From contig JAMFSU010000094.1 of NCBI GenBank assembly GCA_026225475.1, forward strand, positions 62,001-126,000: DNA of 64,000 nucleotides. Direction: 5' to 3'. The notes below the pieces were generated by a model, which saw nothing but the letters and a program-made list of their open reading frames with translations, did no database searches and had not been told where the DNA came from. Origin of the DNA: Duganella sp. (GTDB lineage Bacteria; Pseudomonadota; Gammaproteobacteria; Burkholderiales; Burkholderiaceae_D). Each line of letters opens with the position of its first letter. Position 1 is the first letter of the stretch. Below are positions 1 to 9,865 of the stretch, one piece after another. The translations under genes were made by a program, and so were the position numbers.

Positions 1-1238
1 TTGCCGGTCGGCGGATAGATTTTGCGCTGCAAAGCCAAAACTGCTTTGATCATGCCGGCAGAACCGGCGGCCGCTTTACAATGGCCAATTTGCCCTTTGA
101 TACTACCGATGCGGCAGCTACCTGGCACGGCTTGCCCTTCCAGGATTTGCCGTAGCGCAGTGATTTCGACCTTGTCGCCGAGCGCGGTGCCGGTGCCGTG
201 CCCTTCGATCAGACCGACGCTCGATAGCGGGTAACCGGCACGCCGATAGGCGATCTGAAGTGCGCGCATTTGGCCTTCAATGCCAGGAGCCGTGATACTG
301 CCGGTACCGTCGGAGGAAATTCCCCAGCCGCGTATCAGGGCATGAATCTGATGTCCGGCCGTGCGCGCTTGTGCTTCCCGCATCAATACAAACATGCCGC
401 AACCTTCGCCCGGCAGCATGCCGGCGGCGCGTTCGTCATAGGGCCGAATGTCGTCGCGGGCCAGCGCCTTGGTTTTGGCGAATCCGATAATTTCAAATGG
501 ATCAAGACTGATGTCGACACCGCCAGCGATGATTACATCCAGTTCTTCGCTGGCCAATGCATTGCAGGCATGCGCAATCGACAACAATGATGAGGAACAG
601 GCGCCATCGACAACGTAACCGCCACCGCCCAGGTCGAAGTAGCTACAGATGCGTCCGGCGATGGTATTGGCCATATTACCGGCCAGTGAATCTTCGGTAA
701 TTGCTGGCAAGGGCGCCAGATAGTGTTGGCGCAAGGCCAGCACTAAATCGTCCGCGTCGACATTGGCGTAGACGCGTTGCGCCAATGCATCGCGTAGCGC
801 GCGCTCAACATACGGCCAGCGGTGGCGTAATAAATGGCTGCGTGCGAATTCTCCCGCGAGTGTGTTGCCAAGCACAATGCCCATGCGGGTGCGGTCAGTC
901 CGACTCAAATCCAGGCTGGCATCACGTAGTGCAGCGCGTGCGGTATGCAGTGCCAGCCAATGCGCCATATCAGAAACTTGCATCGTGACGGGAGCGATGC
1001 CAAATGCGACAGGGTCGAAGTGCCAGCCCTCCAGTACCGCCATCAAGTCACAGTATGATTTGTCCTCGGCAGTCTGGTCGGGGGCGATGTATTCTGCGGC
1101 TAAGCGCTCTCGAGGGGCTTTGCGGAAATAGCGACGCTGTGCCAGCACGTTGTGCCATAAGTCGGAAGGGGAGTGCGCGCCTGGAAATTCGCAGGCCATG
1201 CCGATGATGGCAATTGCAGGTGACAATGACGCAGACAT
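1..1238 (-). CDS. Type I polyketide synthase, N-terminal ketosynthase (PksE-like family), truncated by window edge
   Basis: Read from ATG 1236-1238, the frame stays open for 412 codons to the left edge, so the C-terminal part is missing. A purine-rich Shine-Dalgarno (AGAAAGG) sits about 5 nt upstream of the ATG. The visible part is a complete-looking beta-ketoacyl synthase: IIGMACEFPG at 11-20, nucleophile Cys214 in DGACSSS, His347 in EGHGTGT and His386 in GHCKAAAG. All three catalytic residues are present, so condensation activity is expected. Features such as LEGWHFDP, MAHWLALHTA, GNTLAGEF, RWPYVE and DPFEIIGFAKT match, from memory, the iterative PksE-type ketosynthases of enediyne pathways better than modular PKS or FabF. 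Downstream domains (AT, ACP, KR, DH expected) cannot be seen. It is divergent from the patatin-like gene. Confidence 0.85.
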   Translation of the reverse strand, partial: MSASLSPAIAIIGMACEFPGAHSPSDLWHNVLAQRRYFRKAPRERLAAEYIAPDQTAEDKSYCDLMAVLEGWHFDPVAFGIAPVTMQVSDMAHWLALHTARAALRDASLDLSRTDRTRMGIVLGNTLAGEFARSHLLRHRWPYVERALRDALAQRVYANVDADDLVLALRQHYLAPLPAITEDSLAGNMANTIAGRICSYFDLGGGGYVVDGACSSSLLSIAHACNALASEELDVIIAGGVDISLDPFEIIGFAKTKALARDDIRPYDERAAGMLPGEGCGMFVLMREAQARTAGHQIHALIRGWGISSDGTGSITAPGIEGQMRALQIAYRRAGYPLSSVGLIEGHGTGTALGDKVEITALRQILEGQAVPGSCRIGSIKGQIGHCKAAAGSAGMIKAVLALQRKIYPPTG

Positions 1239-1496
1239 TTTTGCCTTTCTGATCGAAATGCCGATTACCTCGCAGATGCAAAGAACTGTCGTGCGCTCCT
1301 GGATGCCAGTTCTTCGGTGCAGTATGTTAAATGCGTCGTACCAATCTTAATGAGCGGATTGGGGGGCGAACCCACTCATGTTGGGGGGGCGAAGTGGGAA
1401 AAACGCCTGCAGCGCAGCAGTCCAGGGTCTGCCGCTCAAGCTTTCAGCTACAATGGCAGCGCCCGGTCGGGCTGAGATTCTGCTTTTCATTCCCCC

Positions 1497-2426
1497 ATGT
1501 TTGCCTTGCCTCGTTTTGTCACTTACCCCTTGTTGTCGTTGTTTTCCCTGCTCACTGCTTGCAGCCTGTTGCCGCAAACGCCAGTACGCGATTCGGTTGC
1601 TGTGCTCGCGCCCTCGTTGCCCAGCACGCCACCGCACAAGCTTAAAATCGGCCTGGCCCTGGGCGGCGGCGCCGCGCGCGGCTTTGCCCATGTCGGGGTG
1701 ATCAAGGCGCTGGAGTCGCAAGGTATCGTGCCCGATATCGTGGTTGGTACCAGTGCTGGCAGCCTGGTCGGCGCGCTATATGCGGCTGGCAACAACGGCT
1801 TTGCTTTACAGAAGTTGGCAATGGAGATGGATGAGGCCAGCATTTCGGACTGGTCGGTGCCGTTCTTTGCCAAAGTCAGCGGCGTCTTGAAAGGCGAGGG
1901 GGTGCAGAATTATGTCAATCGTGCGGTCAACAATGTGCCGATAGAAAAATTCAAGATTCCATTTGGCGCGGTCGCCACTGATCTGAAGACTGGTCAGACG
2001 ATTCTGTTCCAACGCGGCAATGCTGGCGTCGCGGTGCGGGCTTCATCGGCTGTGCCGGGAGTGTTTCAATCGGTGAAAATTGGCGATCACTACTATGTCG
2101 ATGGCGGATTGGTGTCGCCGGTGCCGGTGCGTTTTGCGCGTGAGATGGGGGCAGATTTCGTGATTGCCGTGAATATTTCGGCGCAGCCGGAAGCGCAGGC
2201 TTCATCGAGTTCGGTCGATGTCATGTTGCAAACCTTTGCAATCATGGGGCAGACCATCAATTCATATGAACTCAAGGACGCCGATGTGGTGATTCAGCCC
2301 AGCTTGGGGGCGATGAAGGGCAGCGATTTTGCTGGTCGCAATCTGGCGATACTGGCTGGCGAGCAGGCCGCGATGAAAATCATGCCGGAACTCAAACAGA
2401 AATTGAAGATGAAGAGCGCCAACTGA
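1497..2426 (+). CDS. Patatin-like phospholipase lipoprotein (RssA/YchK-like)
   Basis: 309 aa. The N-terminus is a lipoprotein signal with lipobox LTAC and Cys22, so membrane anchoring is expected. The patatin domain starts near residue 50: oxyanion loop GGGAARG (56-61), nucleophile elbow GTSAG with Ser86, and the catalytic-dyad aspartate in DGG (Asp202). Both dyad residues are present, so it should be an active serine acyl hydrolase on lipids. The substrate cannot be told from sequence. The start has no clear Shine-Dalgarno, but it places the signal peptide correctly. A shared terminator separates it from the convergent NlpC/P60 gene. Confidence 0.88.
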   Translation: MFALPRFVTYPLLSLFSLLTACSLLPQTPVRDSVAVLAPSLPSTPPHKLKIGLALGGGAARGFAHVGVIKALESQGIVPDIVVGTSAGSLVGALYAAGNNGFALQKLAMEMDEASISDWSVPFFAKVSGVLKGEGVQNYVNRAVNNVPIEKFKIPFGAVATDLKTGQTILFQRGNAGVAVRASSAVPGVFQSVKIGDHYYVDGGLVSPVPVRFAREMGADFVIAVNISAQPEAQASSSSVDVMLQTFAIMGQTINSYELKDADVVIQPSLGAMKGSDFAGRNLAILAGEQAAMKIMPELKQKLKMKSAN

Positions 2427-2480
2427 GTTGACGATTGATGCCTGGCAACTGTCTGCCAGATCAACTGAGCAACGGCCAAT

Positions 2481-2517
2481 AAAAAAAGTCCAGGATGAAT
2501 TGTCCTGGACTTTTTTT
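2481..2517. terminator. Bidirectional rho-independent terminator
   Basis: A-run, then AAGTCCAGGA pairing with TCCTGGACTT around a short loop, then seven T. It lies between the convergent patatin-like and NlpC/P60 genes and has a T-tract in both directions. Confidence 0.9.
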
Positions 2518-2537
2518 ATTGCGTACGCGTTTGGTGA

Positions 2538-3104
2538 TTACTGCGGCGCTTGTTCGTCATCGATGATGCGACGCGCACCATTAAATCGCTTTTTCCAGTA
2601 ACTCACATCCATGTCTTCAATGCGTACTTGGCCACCGGTTGAAGGCGAATGGATGAATTTGCGGTCCCCCAGGTAAATACCTACATGCGAGAAACCGCGG
2701 CGCAGTGTGTTGTAGAACACCAGATCGCCTGGGCGCAGGTCAAATTTGTCGACTTTTTCGCCAACCCGGCTGATTTCAGCGGCGGTGCGCGGCAGATCGG
2801 TGCCCCATGCTTCTTTGAAAACGTAACGCACCAGGCCGCTGCAATCGAGGCCGGTGTCTGGCTCGGTGCCGCCGTAGCGATAATTGATGCCGAGCATACT
2901 CAAGGCCTGCACCGCCAGTTCCGAGGCGCGGTTGGTAATGTCGTGTAATTTGGCGAGGGCGATGGCCGCCTTGCCTGGGGATAGAGATTCTTGTGCGGGC
3001 GGATTATCGATGCTCCAGGCGCAGCTGCTGAACCAGAAACTGACGGCCAGCACACATGCTTGCGCTAGTCGCTGTTGGTGGTTTGCAGGTCGTCGTGTTG
3101 TCAT
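2538..3104 (-). CDS. NlpC/P60 family (C40) cell-wall peptidase
   Basis: 188 aa, with an N-terminal hydrophobic export signal at about residues 12-30. The NlpC/P60 papain-like domain covers about 62-180: nucleophile Cys88 in LDCSGLV, His140 in FSHVGIY and third polar residue His152 in FIHSPSTGG. All catalytic residues are intact. Family members cleave peptide stems of peptidoglycan (D-Glu-mDAP bond) in the periplasm. The protein consists of one catalytic domain without SH3 or LysM modules. It is a monocistronic gene, convergent with the patatin-like gene. Confidence 0.9.
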   Translation of the reverse strand: MTTRRPANHQQRLAQACVLAVSFWFSSCAWSIDNPPAQESLSPGKAAIALAKLHDITNRASELAVQALSMLGINYRYGGTEPDTGLDCSGLVRYVFKEAWGTDLPRTAAEISRVGEKVDKFDLRPGDLVFYNTLRRGFSHVGIYLGDRKFIHSPSTGGQVRIEDMDVSYWKKRFNGARRIIDDEQAPQ

Positions 3105-3324
3105 TGGCGCATTTTCCTAACGGTATGACTGCTGGAATGTAAACAATTTCTACTCTGATGTCAAAAGTTTATTTGGTATATTTCTAATAAATCAATGGTT
3201 TAGCTAGTTAAAGTTAAGAATGTGCATGAGCTTGGCCCCGCAAGCTTCAGCATTTTTTGTGCCAGCATGGCAATCTCGCCTTACAATCAGCATTCTTTTT
3301 TACTTGAGCCACCAGGGAGCATTC

Positions 3325-3732
3325 ATGCAAACGAAACCATATCTGACACTCGACGATCTGAAAAAAATTGCCGCTGGCGCCGAAGCCGAAGCGAAGGCAA
3401 ATAATTGGGCTGTAGTCATCTCCATCGTTGATGACGGCGGCCACTTGCTGTGGTTGCAACGTCTTGATGGCGCTGCACCAGCTTCGTCGCACATTGCGCC
3501 GGCCAAGGCCAAGACGGCCGCGCTGGGTCGTCGCGAAACCAAGATTTATGAAGACATGATCAACAACGGCCGTTTCTCGTTCCTGTGTGCACCGGAACTT
3601 GATGGTTTGCTCGAAGGCGGCGTACCTATCGTGGTTGATGGTCAATATGTCGGTGCCGTTGGCGTATCGGGCGTGAAGTCGTCGGAAGACGTGCAAATCG
3701 CTAAGGCCGGCATCGCTGCGCTGGGCCTGTAA
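3325..3732 (+). CDS. GlcG/HbpS-family (DUF336) heme-binding-like protein
   Basis: 135 aa from ATG 3325, chosen because AGGGAG lies just upstream and the domain starts immediately (MQTKPYLTLDDL). It shows the compact GlcG/HbpS fold signature: VVISIVDDGGHLLWLQR, then MDGA-like and SHIAPAKAKTA segments and a C-terminal YVGAVGVSGV hairpin. Family members are small dimeric or oligomeric proteins; some bind heme and some sit in glycolate or corrinoid loci. No signal peptide is visible from this start. Neighbours give no functional clue, so the role is unknown. Confidence 0.8.
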   Translation: MQTKPYLTLDDLKKIAAGAEAEAKANNWAVVISIVDDGGHLLWLQRLDGAAPASSHIAPAKAKTAALGRRETKIYEDMINNGRFSFLCAPELDGLLEGGVPIVVDGQYVGAVGVSGVKSSEDVQIAKAGIAALGL

Positions 3733-4074
3733 TTCGGTCGACGCACGCTAATGGACTGATTTTTAGCCGGTTTTTGTTGTGCCGGCTGGGTTGGAAATAC
3801 GTTTTCCGGTGATCTTTGGATTTGCTGGGGGACGTATTTTGCGCTATAATTCGGCGGTTTAGCTAATTTAAATTCCGCCGTAGCGCATACCGAATCCTAT
3901 ATTGCATTCCAGCAGGCTTGAGTCGACATCCTTGGCATAATTTGCGGGGGTATTTGCGCAAGTTGCTCTGTCTGAGGAAGCACGGATCTTGTAAGCGTAT
4001 TTGCATTCGTGCTCATTGCATTTGGTCAGACCGAAGTGTCAGGCCAGCGGCGGTAACAATCTCAGGAGTTACCC
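3733..4074 (+). promoter_or_regulatory. carAB promoter and about 217-nt untranslated leader
   Basis: A 342-bp gap with no convincing gene. A promoter is clear: -35 TTGCTG (3822-3827), 17-bp spacer, consensus -10 TATAAT (3845-3850). The implied start near 3857 gives a leader of about 217 nt before the TTG start of carA. The -10 box lies inside an interrupted inverted repeat: GCGCTA (3841) and CGGCGG (3852-3857) mirror CCGCCG (3875-3880) and TAGCGC (3881-3886). This could be an operator or a 5'-end RNA hairpin. Pyrimidine or arginine control is an inference. Confidence 0.65.
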
Positions 4075-5247
4075 TTGCTGCCTCTTCTTTCTGGCCCTAC
4101 CGTTCCGGCCATCCTCGCGCTAGCAGACGGGTCCATTTTTCTTGGTGTTTCGATCGGCGCTGCCGGCAACGTCAATACAACCGCAGGTGAAGTCGTGTTC
4201 AACACGGCCATGACCGGTTATCAGGAAATTTTGACCGATCCCAGCTACAGCCGCCAAATCGTTACCCTGACCTATCCGCATATCGGCAACACTGGCATCA
4301 ATGCCGAAGATATCGAAGCCTCGCAAATTCATGCGGCAGGCTTGATCATCAAGGATTTGCCACGTCTGACTTCCAATTTTCGCAGCAAGCAAAGTCTGGG
4401 CGAATATCTGCAAGCCAACAACATTGTCGCCATTGCCGATATTGATACGCGTAAATTGACCCGTATTCTGCGCGAAAAGGGTGCGCAAGGCGGAGCTATC
4501 GTTGCTGGTGAGCAAAATATCGAAGTCGCCAAGGCCAAGGCGCTGGAATTGGCGCGTGCGTTTCCGGGTCTGGGCGGCATGGATCTGGCCAAGGTAGTGT
4601 CGACCAAGCAAGCCTACAACTGGACCGAAACCGAATGGAAACTGGGTCGCGGTTATGGTCAGCAGATCACGCCGAAATTCCATGTCGTGGCGTTCGACTA
4701 TGGTGTCAAGTTCAACATCTTGCGCATGCTCGCCGAGCGCGGTTGCAAGGTCACCGTGCTGCCGGCGCAGGCAACTGCTGCCGAGGCATTGGCGCTCAAT
4801 CCCGATGGCGTGTTCCTGTCCAATGGTCCTGGCGATCCGGAGCCTTGCGACTATGCCATTGCGACGTCGAAGGAATTGATCGAACGTGGCATTCCGACTT
4901 TCGGCATTTGCCTTGGACACCAAATCATGGCGCTGGCTTCTGGCGCCAAGACACTAAAGATGAAGTTCGGTCACCATGGTGCCAACCATCCTGTGCAGGA
5001 TCTGGACACCAAGCAAGTCCTCATTACTTCGCAGAATCACGGTTTCGCCGTTGATGCTGCAACCTTGCCAGCCAATTGCCGCGTTACCCACATATCGTTG
5101 TTTGATGGTTCGCTGCAAGGTTTTGCCCGTACCGATAAGCCTGCGTTCTGCTTCCAGGGCCACCCCGAAGCATCGCCTGGGCCGCATGACATCGCCCCCC
5201 TGTTTGATAAATTTGTGGCGATGATGGAGAACAATAAACATGCCTAA
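4075..5247 (+). CDS. carA: Carbamoyl-phosphate synthase small subunit (glutaminase)
   Basis: 390 aa. Releases ammonia from glutamine and channels it to CarB for carbamoyl phosphate, feeding pyrimidine and arginine synthesis. N-terminal CPSase small-chain domain (about 10-150, with [17 protein letters not shown]), then a class I glutamine amidotransferase domain (about 200-385) with the triad Cys279 in GICLGHQ, His363 and Glu365 in QGHPEA. The start is TTG at 4075, supported by CAGGAG six nt upstream and by family-like N-terminus; no in-frame ATG is better. The end overlaps carB by 8 nt, indicating translational coupling. Confidence 0.97.
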   Translation: MLPLLSGPTVPAILALADGSIFLGVSIGAAGNVNTTAGEVVFNTAMTGYQEILTDPSYSRQIVTLTYPHIGNTGINAEDIEASQIHAAGLIIKDLPRLTSNFRSKQSLGEYLQANNIVAIADIDTRKLTRILREKGAQGGAIVAGEQNIEVAKAKALELARAFPGLGGMDLAKVVSTKQAYNWTETEWKLGRGYGQQITPKFHVVAFDYGVKFNILRMLAERGCKVTVLPAQATAAEALALNPDGVFLSNGPGDPEPCDYAIATSKELIERGIPTFGICLGHQIMALASGAKTLKMKFGHHGANHPVQDLDTKQVLITSQNHGFAVDAATLPANCRVTHISLFDGSLQGFARTDKPAFCFQGHPEASPGPHDIAPLFDKFVAMMENNKHA

Positions 5248-8200
5248 GCGTAACGACATTAAAAGCATCCTGATCATCGGCGCTGGTCCGATCATCATAG
5301 GTCAGGCTTGCGAATTTGACTATTCCGGCGCCCAGGCTTGCAAGGCCTTGCGCGAAGAAGGTTACAAAGTCATCCTGGTCAATAGCAATCCGGCGACCAT
5401 CATGACTGATCCTGAAATGGCCGATGTCACTTACATTGAGCCAATTACCTGGCAAGTGGTGGAGCGCATCATCGCCAAGGAAAAGCCGGACGCAATTTTG
5501 CCGACCATGGGTGGTCAGACGGCGCTGAACTGCGCGCTGGATCTGCATCGCAATGGCGTGCTTGAAAAGTACGGTTGCGAATTGATCGGTGCTTCGCCAG
5601 AAGCAATCGACAAGGCGGAAGACCGCTCCAAGTTCAAGGATGCGATGACCAAGATTGGTCTCGGTTCGGCGCGTTCGGGCGTGGCACATACCCTGGATGA
5701 ATCGTGGGCAGTGCAAAAGGGGCTGGGCTTCCCGGTCATCATCCGTCCTTCGTTTACCATGGGCGGCACTGGCGGTGGTATTGCCTATAACGCTGAAGAA
5801 TTCGAAACCATCTGCAAACGCGGCCTGGAAGCATCCCCGACCTCTGAGCTGCTGATCGAAGAATCACTGATTGGCTGGAAAGAGTATGAGATGGAAGTCG
5901 TGCGCGACAAGGCCGACAATTGCATCATCGTCTGCTCGATCGAAAATCTCGATCCGATGGGCGTGCACACTGGCGACTCGATTACTGTGGCGCCAGCGCA
6001 AACGCTGACCGACAAGGAATACCAGATCATGCGTAACGCCTCGCTGGCGGTGCTGCGTGAAATCGGCGTCGATACCGGCGGGTCCAATGTGCAGTTCTCG
6101 GTCAATCCGGCCGATGGCCGCATGATCGTCATCGAAATGAATCCGCGCGTTTCGCGCTCCTCGGCCCTGGCATCGAAGGCGACTGGTTTTCCAATCGCCA
6201 AGATCGCTGCCAAGTTGGCGGTCGGCTTCACGCTTGACGAGTTGCGCAATGAAATTACCGGTGGCGCCACGCCAGCGTCGTTCGAGCCTTCGATCGACTA
6301 CGTGGTCACCAAGATTCCTCGCTTTGCATTCGAGAAATTCCCGCAAGCGGACAATCACCTGACCACGCAAATGAAGTCGGTCGGCGAAGTCATGGCGATT
6401 GGCCGCACGTTCCAGGAGTCGTTCCAGAAAGCCTTGCGCGGTCTGGAAGTTGGCGTCGATGGCATGAACGAAAAGACCACCGACCACGAAACCATCAAGG
6501 AAGAGTTGGGCGAGCCAGGACCGGATCGTATCTGGTACGTCGGCGATGCGTTCGCGCAAGGTTTCTCGCTGGAAGAGGTGCATGGCTTGACGCACATCGA
6601 CCCGTGGTTCCTGTCGCAGATCAAGGAAATCGTTGATATCGAACTGTGGCTGGAAGATAGCCAGACGCTGGAAGCGCTGGACAAGGACACACTGTATAAG
6701 CTCAAGCAAAAGGGTTTTGCCGACCGTCGTCTGGCCAAGTTGTTGAAGGTCACCGATACTGCTGTGCGCGAAAAGCGTCATGCACTCAATATCCGTCCGG
6801 TCTACAAGCGCGTTGATACCTGTGCTGGCGAATTTTCGACCAATACTGCTTATATGTACTCGACCTACGAGGAAGAGTGCGAGTCGAAGCCAAGCGACAA
6901 GAAAAAGATTATGGTGCTGGGTGGCGGTCCCAACCGTATCGGCCAGGGTATCGAATTTGACTATTGCTGCGTGCACGCCGCGCTGGCCATGCGCGAAGAT
7001 GGCTATGAAACCATCATGGTCAACTGCAATCCGGAAACTGTTTCGACCGACTACGACACCTCCGATCGTCTGTATTTTGAGTCGTTGACGCTGGAAGATG
7101 TGCTGGAAATTGTTGCATTGGAAAAACCACACGGTGTAATTGTGCAATACGGTGGACAGACGCCATTGAAGCTGGCTTTGGACCTGGAAGCCAATGGCGT
7201 GCCTATCATCGGTACTTCGCCGGACATGATCGATGCCGCCGAAGACCGCGAGCGTTTCCAGAAGCTGTTGCAGGACCTGGGCTTGAGACAGCCGCCTAAC
7301 CGTACTGCGCGTACTGAAGCAGATGCCTTGCGTCTGGCGCAGGAAATCGGCTATCCGCTGGTGGTGCGTCCATCCTATGTGTTGGGCGGCCGCGCGATGG
7401 AAATCGTTCACGAGCAACGTGATCTGGAGCGCTACATGCGCGAAGCGGTCAAGGTCTCGCATGATTCGCCAGTGTTGCTGGACCGCTTCCTCAATGATGC
7501 GATCGAAGTCGATGTCGACTGCCTGTCCGACGGTGAGCGTACCTTCATCGGCGGCGTCATGGAGCATATCGAGCAAGCGGGTGTGCACTCGGGCGACTCT
7601 GCCTGTTCATTGCCACCATATTCATTGTCGAAAGACACCATCGATGAACTCAAGCGCCAGACTGCCTTGATGGCCAAGGGCCTCAACGTGGTCGGCTTGA
7701 TGAATGTACAGTTCGCGATTCAACAGAACGAAGTTGATGGCAAGCTGCAAGACGTGGTGTTCGTGCTGGAAGTGAACCCGCGTGCGTCGCGTACCGTGCC
7801 ATTTGTGTCCAAGGCCACCGGCCTGCAACTGGCCAAGATTGCAGCGCGTTGCATGGTCGGTCAGTCGTTGGACAGTCAGGGTATCAAGAATGAAGTGATT
7901 CCACCTTACTTCAGCGTCAAGGAAGCCGTGTTCCCGTTCGTCAAGTTCCCAGGCGTTGACACCATTCTCGGACCTGAGATGAAGTCGACCGGTGAAGTCA
8001 TGGGCGTGGGTAAGACCTTTGGCGAAGCCTTCGTCAAGTCGCAACTGGGCGCGGGCGTCAAGTTGCCGACGTCGGGCAAGGTGTTCTTGAGCGTCAAAGG
8101 TAGCGACAAGCCGCGTGCAGTGCAGGTTGCCAAGGACTTGGTTGGCCTGGGCTTCTCGATTGTAGCGACCAAGGGCACGGCGGTGGCAATCAATGCTGCT

Positions 8201-8473
8201 GGCATTCCTGTGACCACAGTCAACAAGGTGGTGGAAGGTCGTCCGCATATCGTCGACATGATCAAGAACAATGAAATTACCTTGGTCATCAACACTGTCG
8301 AAGAGAAGCGTACTGCAATTGCCGATTCGGGTGCGATCCGTACTTCGGCCTTGGCTGCGCGCGTGACGACGTTCACCACGATTGCCGGCGCCGAGGCTGC
8401 AGTTGAGGGCATGCGCCACCTGGATGTGCTGGATGTGTATGATTTACAAGGCCTGCATAAAGCTATACACTAA
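5240..8473 (+). CDS. carB: Carbamoyl-phosphate synthase large subunit
   Basis: 1077 aa, full length. Contains the tandem halves typical of CarB: two pre-ATP-grasp/ATP-grasp units (about 1-400 with [17 protein letters not shown], and about 555-935 with [15 protein letters not shown]), a helical oligomerisation region between them and a C-terminal MGS-like allosteric domain (about 940-1077). It makes carbamoyl phosphate from bicarbonate, two ATP and CarA-derived ammonia. The ATG lies inside the last codons of carA. A strong terminator follows, so carAB is a two-gene unit. Confidence 0.98.
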   Translation: MPKRNDIKSILIIGAGPIIIGQACEFDYSGAQACKALREEGYKVILVNSNPATIMTDPEMADVTYIEPITWQVVERIIAKEKPDAILPTMGGQTALNCALDLHRNGVLEKYGCELIGASPEAIDKAEDRSKFKDAMTKIGLGSARSGVAHTLDESWAVQKGLGFPVIIRPSFTMGGTGGGIAYNAEEFETICKRGLEASPTSELLIEESLIGWKEYEMEVVRDKADNCIIVCSIENLDPMGVHTGDSITVAPAQTLTDKEYQIMRNASLAVLREIGVDTGGSNVQFSVNPADGRMIVIEMNPRVSRSSALASKATGFPIAKIAAKLAVGFTLDELRNEITGGATPASFEPSIDYVVTKIPRFAFEKFPQADNHLTTQMKSVGEVMAIGRTFQESFQKALRGLEVGVDGMNEKTTDHETIKEELGEPGPDRIWYVGDAFAQGFSLEEVHGLTHIDPWFLSQIKEIVDIELWLEDSQTLEALDKDTLYKLKQKGFADRRLAKLLKVTDTAVREKRHALNIRPVYKRVDTCAGEFSTNTAYMYSTYEEECESKPSDKKKIMVLGGGPNRIGQGIEFDYCCVHAALAMREDGYETIMVNCNPETVSTDYDTSDRLYFESLTLEDVLEIVALEKPHGVIVQYGGQTPLKLALDLEANGVPIIGTSPDMIDAAEDRERFQKLLQDLGLRQPPNRTARTEADALRLAQEIGYPLVVRPSYVLGGRAMEIVHEQRDLERYMREAVKVSHDSPVLLDRFLNDAIEVDVDCLSDGERTFIGGVMEHIEQAGVHSGDSACSLPPYSLSKDTIDELKRQTALMAKGLNVVGLMNVQFAIQQNEVDGKLQDVVFVLEVNPRASRTVPFVSKATGLQLAKIAARCMVGQSLDSQGIKNEVIPPYFSVKEAVFPFVKFPGVDTILGPEMKSTGEVMGVGKTFGEAFVKSQLGAGVKLPTSGKVFLSVKGSDKPRAVQVAKDLVGLGFSIVATKGTAVAINAAGIPVTTVNKVVEGRPHIVDMIKNNEITLVINTVEEKRTAIADSGAIRTSALAARVTTFTTIAGAEAAVEGMRHLDVLDVYDLQGLHKAIH

Positions 8474-8508
8474 ACCTACATACACGTTTTATTGCTAACC
8501 AGTCATTG

Positions 8509-8552
8509 GTCACAGAGGGCATCTGAGTATTCGATGCCCTCTGTGACTTTTT
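8509..8552 (+). terminator. Rho-independent terminator after carB
   Basis: Perfect 15-bp stem: GTCACAGAGGGCATC (8509-8523) with GATGCCCTCTGTGAC (8533-8547), 9-nt loop, then TTTTT. It ends the carAB unit and separates it from greA. Confidence 0.93.
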
Positions 8553-8642
8553 AACGGCAAACTTTGTGTTGTCGCACTGTCGCCGAGTTTGTCGGTGCCG
8601 TTCCGGTAATACAAAAGTGCCCCTTATTTTGTTGAGAGTTTT

Positions 8643-9119
8643 ATGAGTACAGTCCCTATCACCAAGTATGGCGCAGAGCTTTTGAAAGAAGAGCTGCAAC
8701 GGTTGAAAACTAAAGAACGTCCAGCCGTCATCAATGCGATCGCCGAAGCGCGCGCGCAGGGTGACCTGTCGGAAAATGCGGAATACGATGCCGCCAAGGA
8801 GCGTCAAGCCTTCATCGAAGGTCGCATCGCTGACCTCGAAGGCAAACTTGGTTCTTCGTTGGTAGTGGATCCAGCCACCTTGAATGCGGATGGGCGGGTG
8901 GTGTTTGCTGCGACCGTTGATCTGGAAAATCTGGAGAGCGGCGAGAAGGTGACTTATCAGATCGTGGGTATCGATGAAGCTGACATCAAAGTTTCCAAAG
9001 TATCAGTAACATCGCCGATTGCACGTGCATTGATCGGTAAAAATGCTGGTGATGTGGTGGCCGTCGAGGCGCCGTCCGGTGTGCGCGAATATGAAATTTT
9101 GGCAGTCCGTTACATCTGA
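8643..9119 (+). CDS. greA: Transcription elongation factor GreA
   Basis: 158 aa, the normal GreA length. The N-terminal coiled-coil (about 1-75) carries the acidic tip motif GDLSENAEYDAAKERQ that enters the RNA polymerase secondary channel and stimulates cleavage of backtracked RNA. The C-terminal FKBP-like domain ends with EYEILAVRYI. It has its own intergenic region after the carB terminator and is followed by a terminator of its own. Confidence 0.96.
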   Translation: MSTVPITKYGAELLKEELQRLKTKERPAVINAIAEARAQGDLSENAEYDAAKERQAFIEGRIADLEGKLGSSLVVDPATLNADGRVVFAATVDLENLESGEKVTYQIVGIDEADIKVSKVSVTSPIARALIGKNAGDVVAVEAPSGVREYEILAVRYI

Positions 9120-9184
9120 TGTCGTGTGCTGCCAATCTGCCGGCCTGTCGGCACAGTTAGGCAGGCAGTAATGAGGTGGTCGTG

Positions 9185-9212
9185 AAAATGCCCGCAACAG
9201 CGGGCATTTTTT
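9185..9212. terminator. Terminator between greA and yhbY
   Basis: AAAATGCCCGC / GCGGGCATTTT around an AACA loop with T-runs on both strands. Serves convergent greA (+) and yhbY (-). Confidence 0.9.
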
Positions 9213-9299
9213 CTTGGTGCGTATTTGTCGTGTATCTGTTGCAGATGTGGCGCTTAAGTGCCTACGCAATATTCCTCAGTTTGCACGTAAAGTGGATGG

Positions 9300-9770
9300 T
9301 CACTTATTGAGTGCTGCCCGTTTGGCGCTTTTTTGCCGCGGTTTAGCGCGTTTGATCGAGCCGCCTGCCGTGACGCGTTCATTGCCTTTGAGCATGACTT
9401 TGGACACGGTAGGGCGCTTGGTGCCGCTGGGGCTAGGTTTGACGATGGTGACTTCACGCATGCCCTTGCCGCGTGTTTCGCTGCGTTCTTTGCCGGCTTC
9501 CTTCTTTGGGCGGAACAGCACTAGCAGCTTGCCGATGTGTTGTACCGGTGCTGCCTGGAGTTCAGTGCAGATGGTGTCGTAGATGGCGACGCGTGCTTCG
9601 CGGTCATCGCCGAACACGCGCACCTTGATCAAGCCGTGGGCGTTCAGGCTCAAATCGATTTCCTTGGTGACGGCAGCGGTCAGGCCACCTTCGCCGATGA
9701 TGACGACCGGACTCAGGCCATGGGCTTCGGCGCGCAGTTCACTGCGCTCGGCGGGGGTAAGTTTCAACAT
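9300..9770 (-). CDS. yhbY: YhbY/CRS1-CRM domain RNA-binding protein with basic C-terminal extension
   Basis: 156 aa from ATG at 9770 (MLKLTPAERSELRAEAH), the family-conserved start. The CRM domain spans about 1-95 with VVIIGEGGLTAAVTKEID and HIGKLLVLFRPKK. YhbY associates with pre-50S ribosomal particles in E. coli, so a role in large-subunit assembly is likely. The tail after residue 95 is about 60 residues of Lys/Arg-rich, low-complexity sequence absent from the short enterobacterial protein. It is divergent from rlmE across a 95-bp intergenic region; rlmE also acts on the 50S subunit. Confidence 0.9.
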   Translation of the reverse strand: MLKLTPAERSELRAEAHGLSPVVIIGEGGLTAAVTKEIDLSLNAHGLIKVRVFGDDREARVAIYDTICTELQAAPVQHIGKLLVLFRPKKEAGKERSETRGKGMREVTIVKPSPSGTKRPTVSKVMLKGNERVTAGGSIKRAKPRQKSAKRAALNK

Positions 9771-9865
9771 AGATTGTGTGTTCCCGGGACCAGGCAAATG
9801 CTGCTTGGGGCCTATTTTCGGCCTTGGCGCTGTCCCTCAATATTTAAAACCAGTATTCTACGCGA

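Noticed and set aside
3190..3880. Similar strings TTTAGCTAGTTAAAG (about 3198) and TTTAGCTAATTTAAA (about 3858) as a shared regulatory repeat
   Set aside because: Short, AT-rich, and without symmetric placement relative to promoters; likely chance.
3918..4190. Possible 90-codon leader peptide upstream of carA
   Set aside because: Starts without a Shine-Dalgarno, overlaps carA out of frame, and shows no codon run suggesting attenuation.
5864..7588. 574-codon open frame on the minus strand inside carB
   Set aside because: Lies wholly within the highly conserved carB gene; composition is that of an antisense shadow (His/Arg/Gln-rich) with no domain or start signal.
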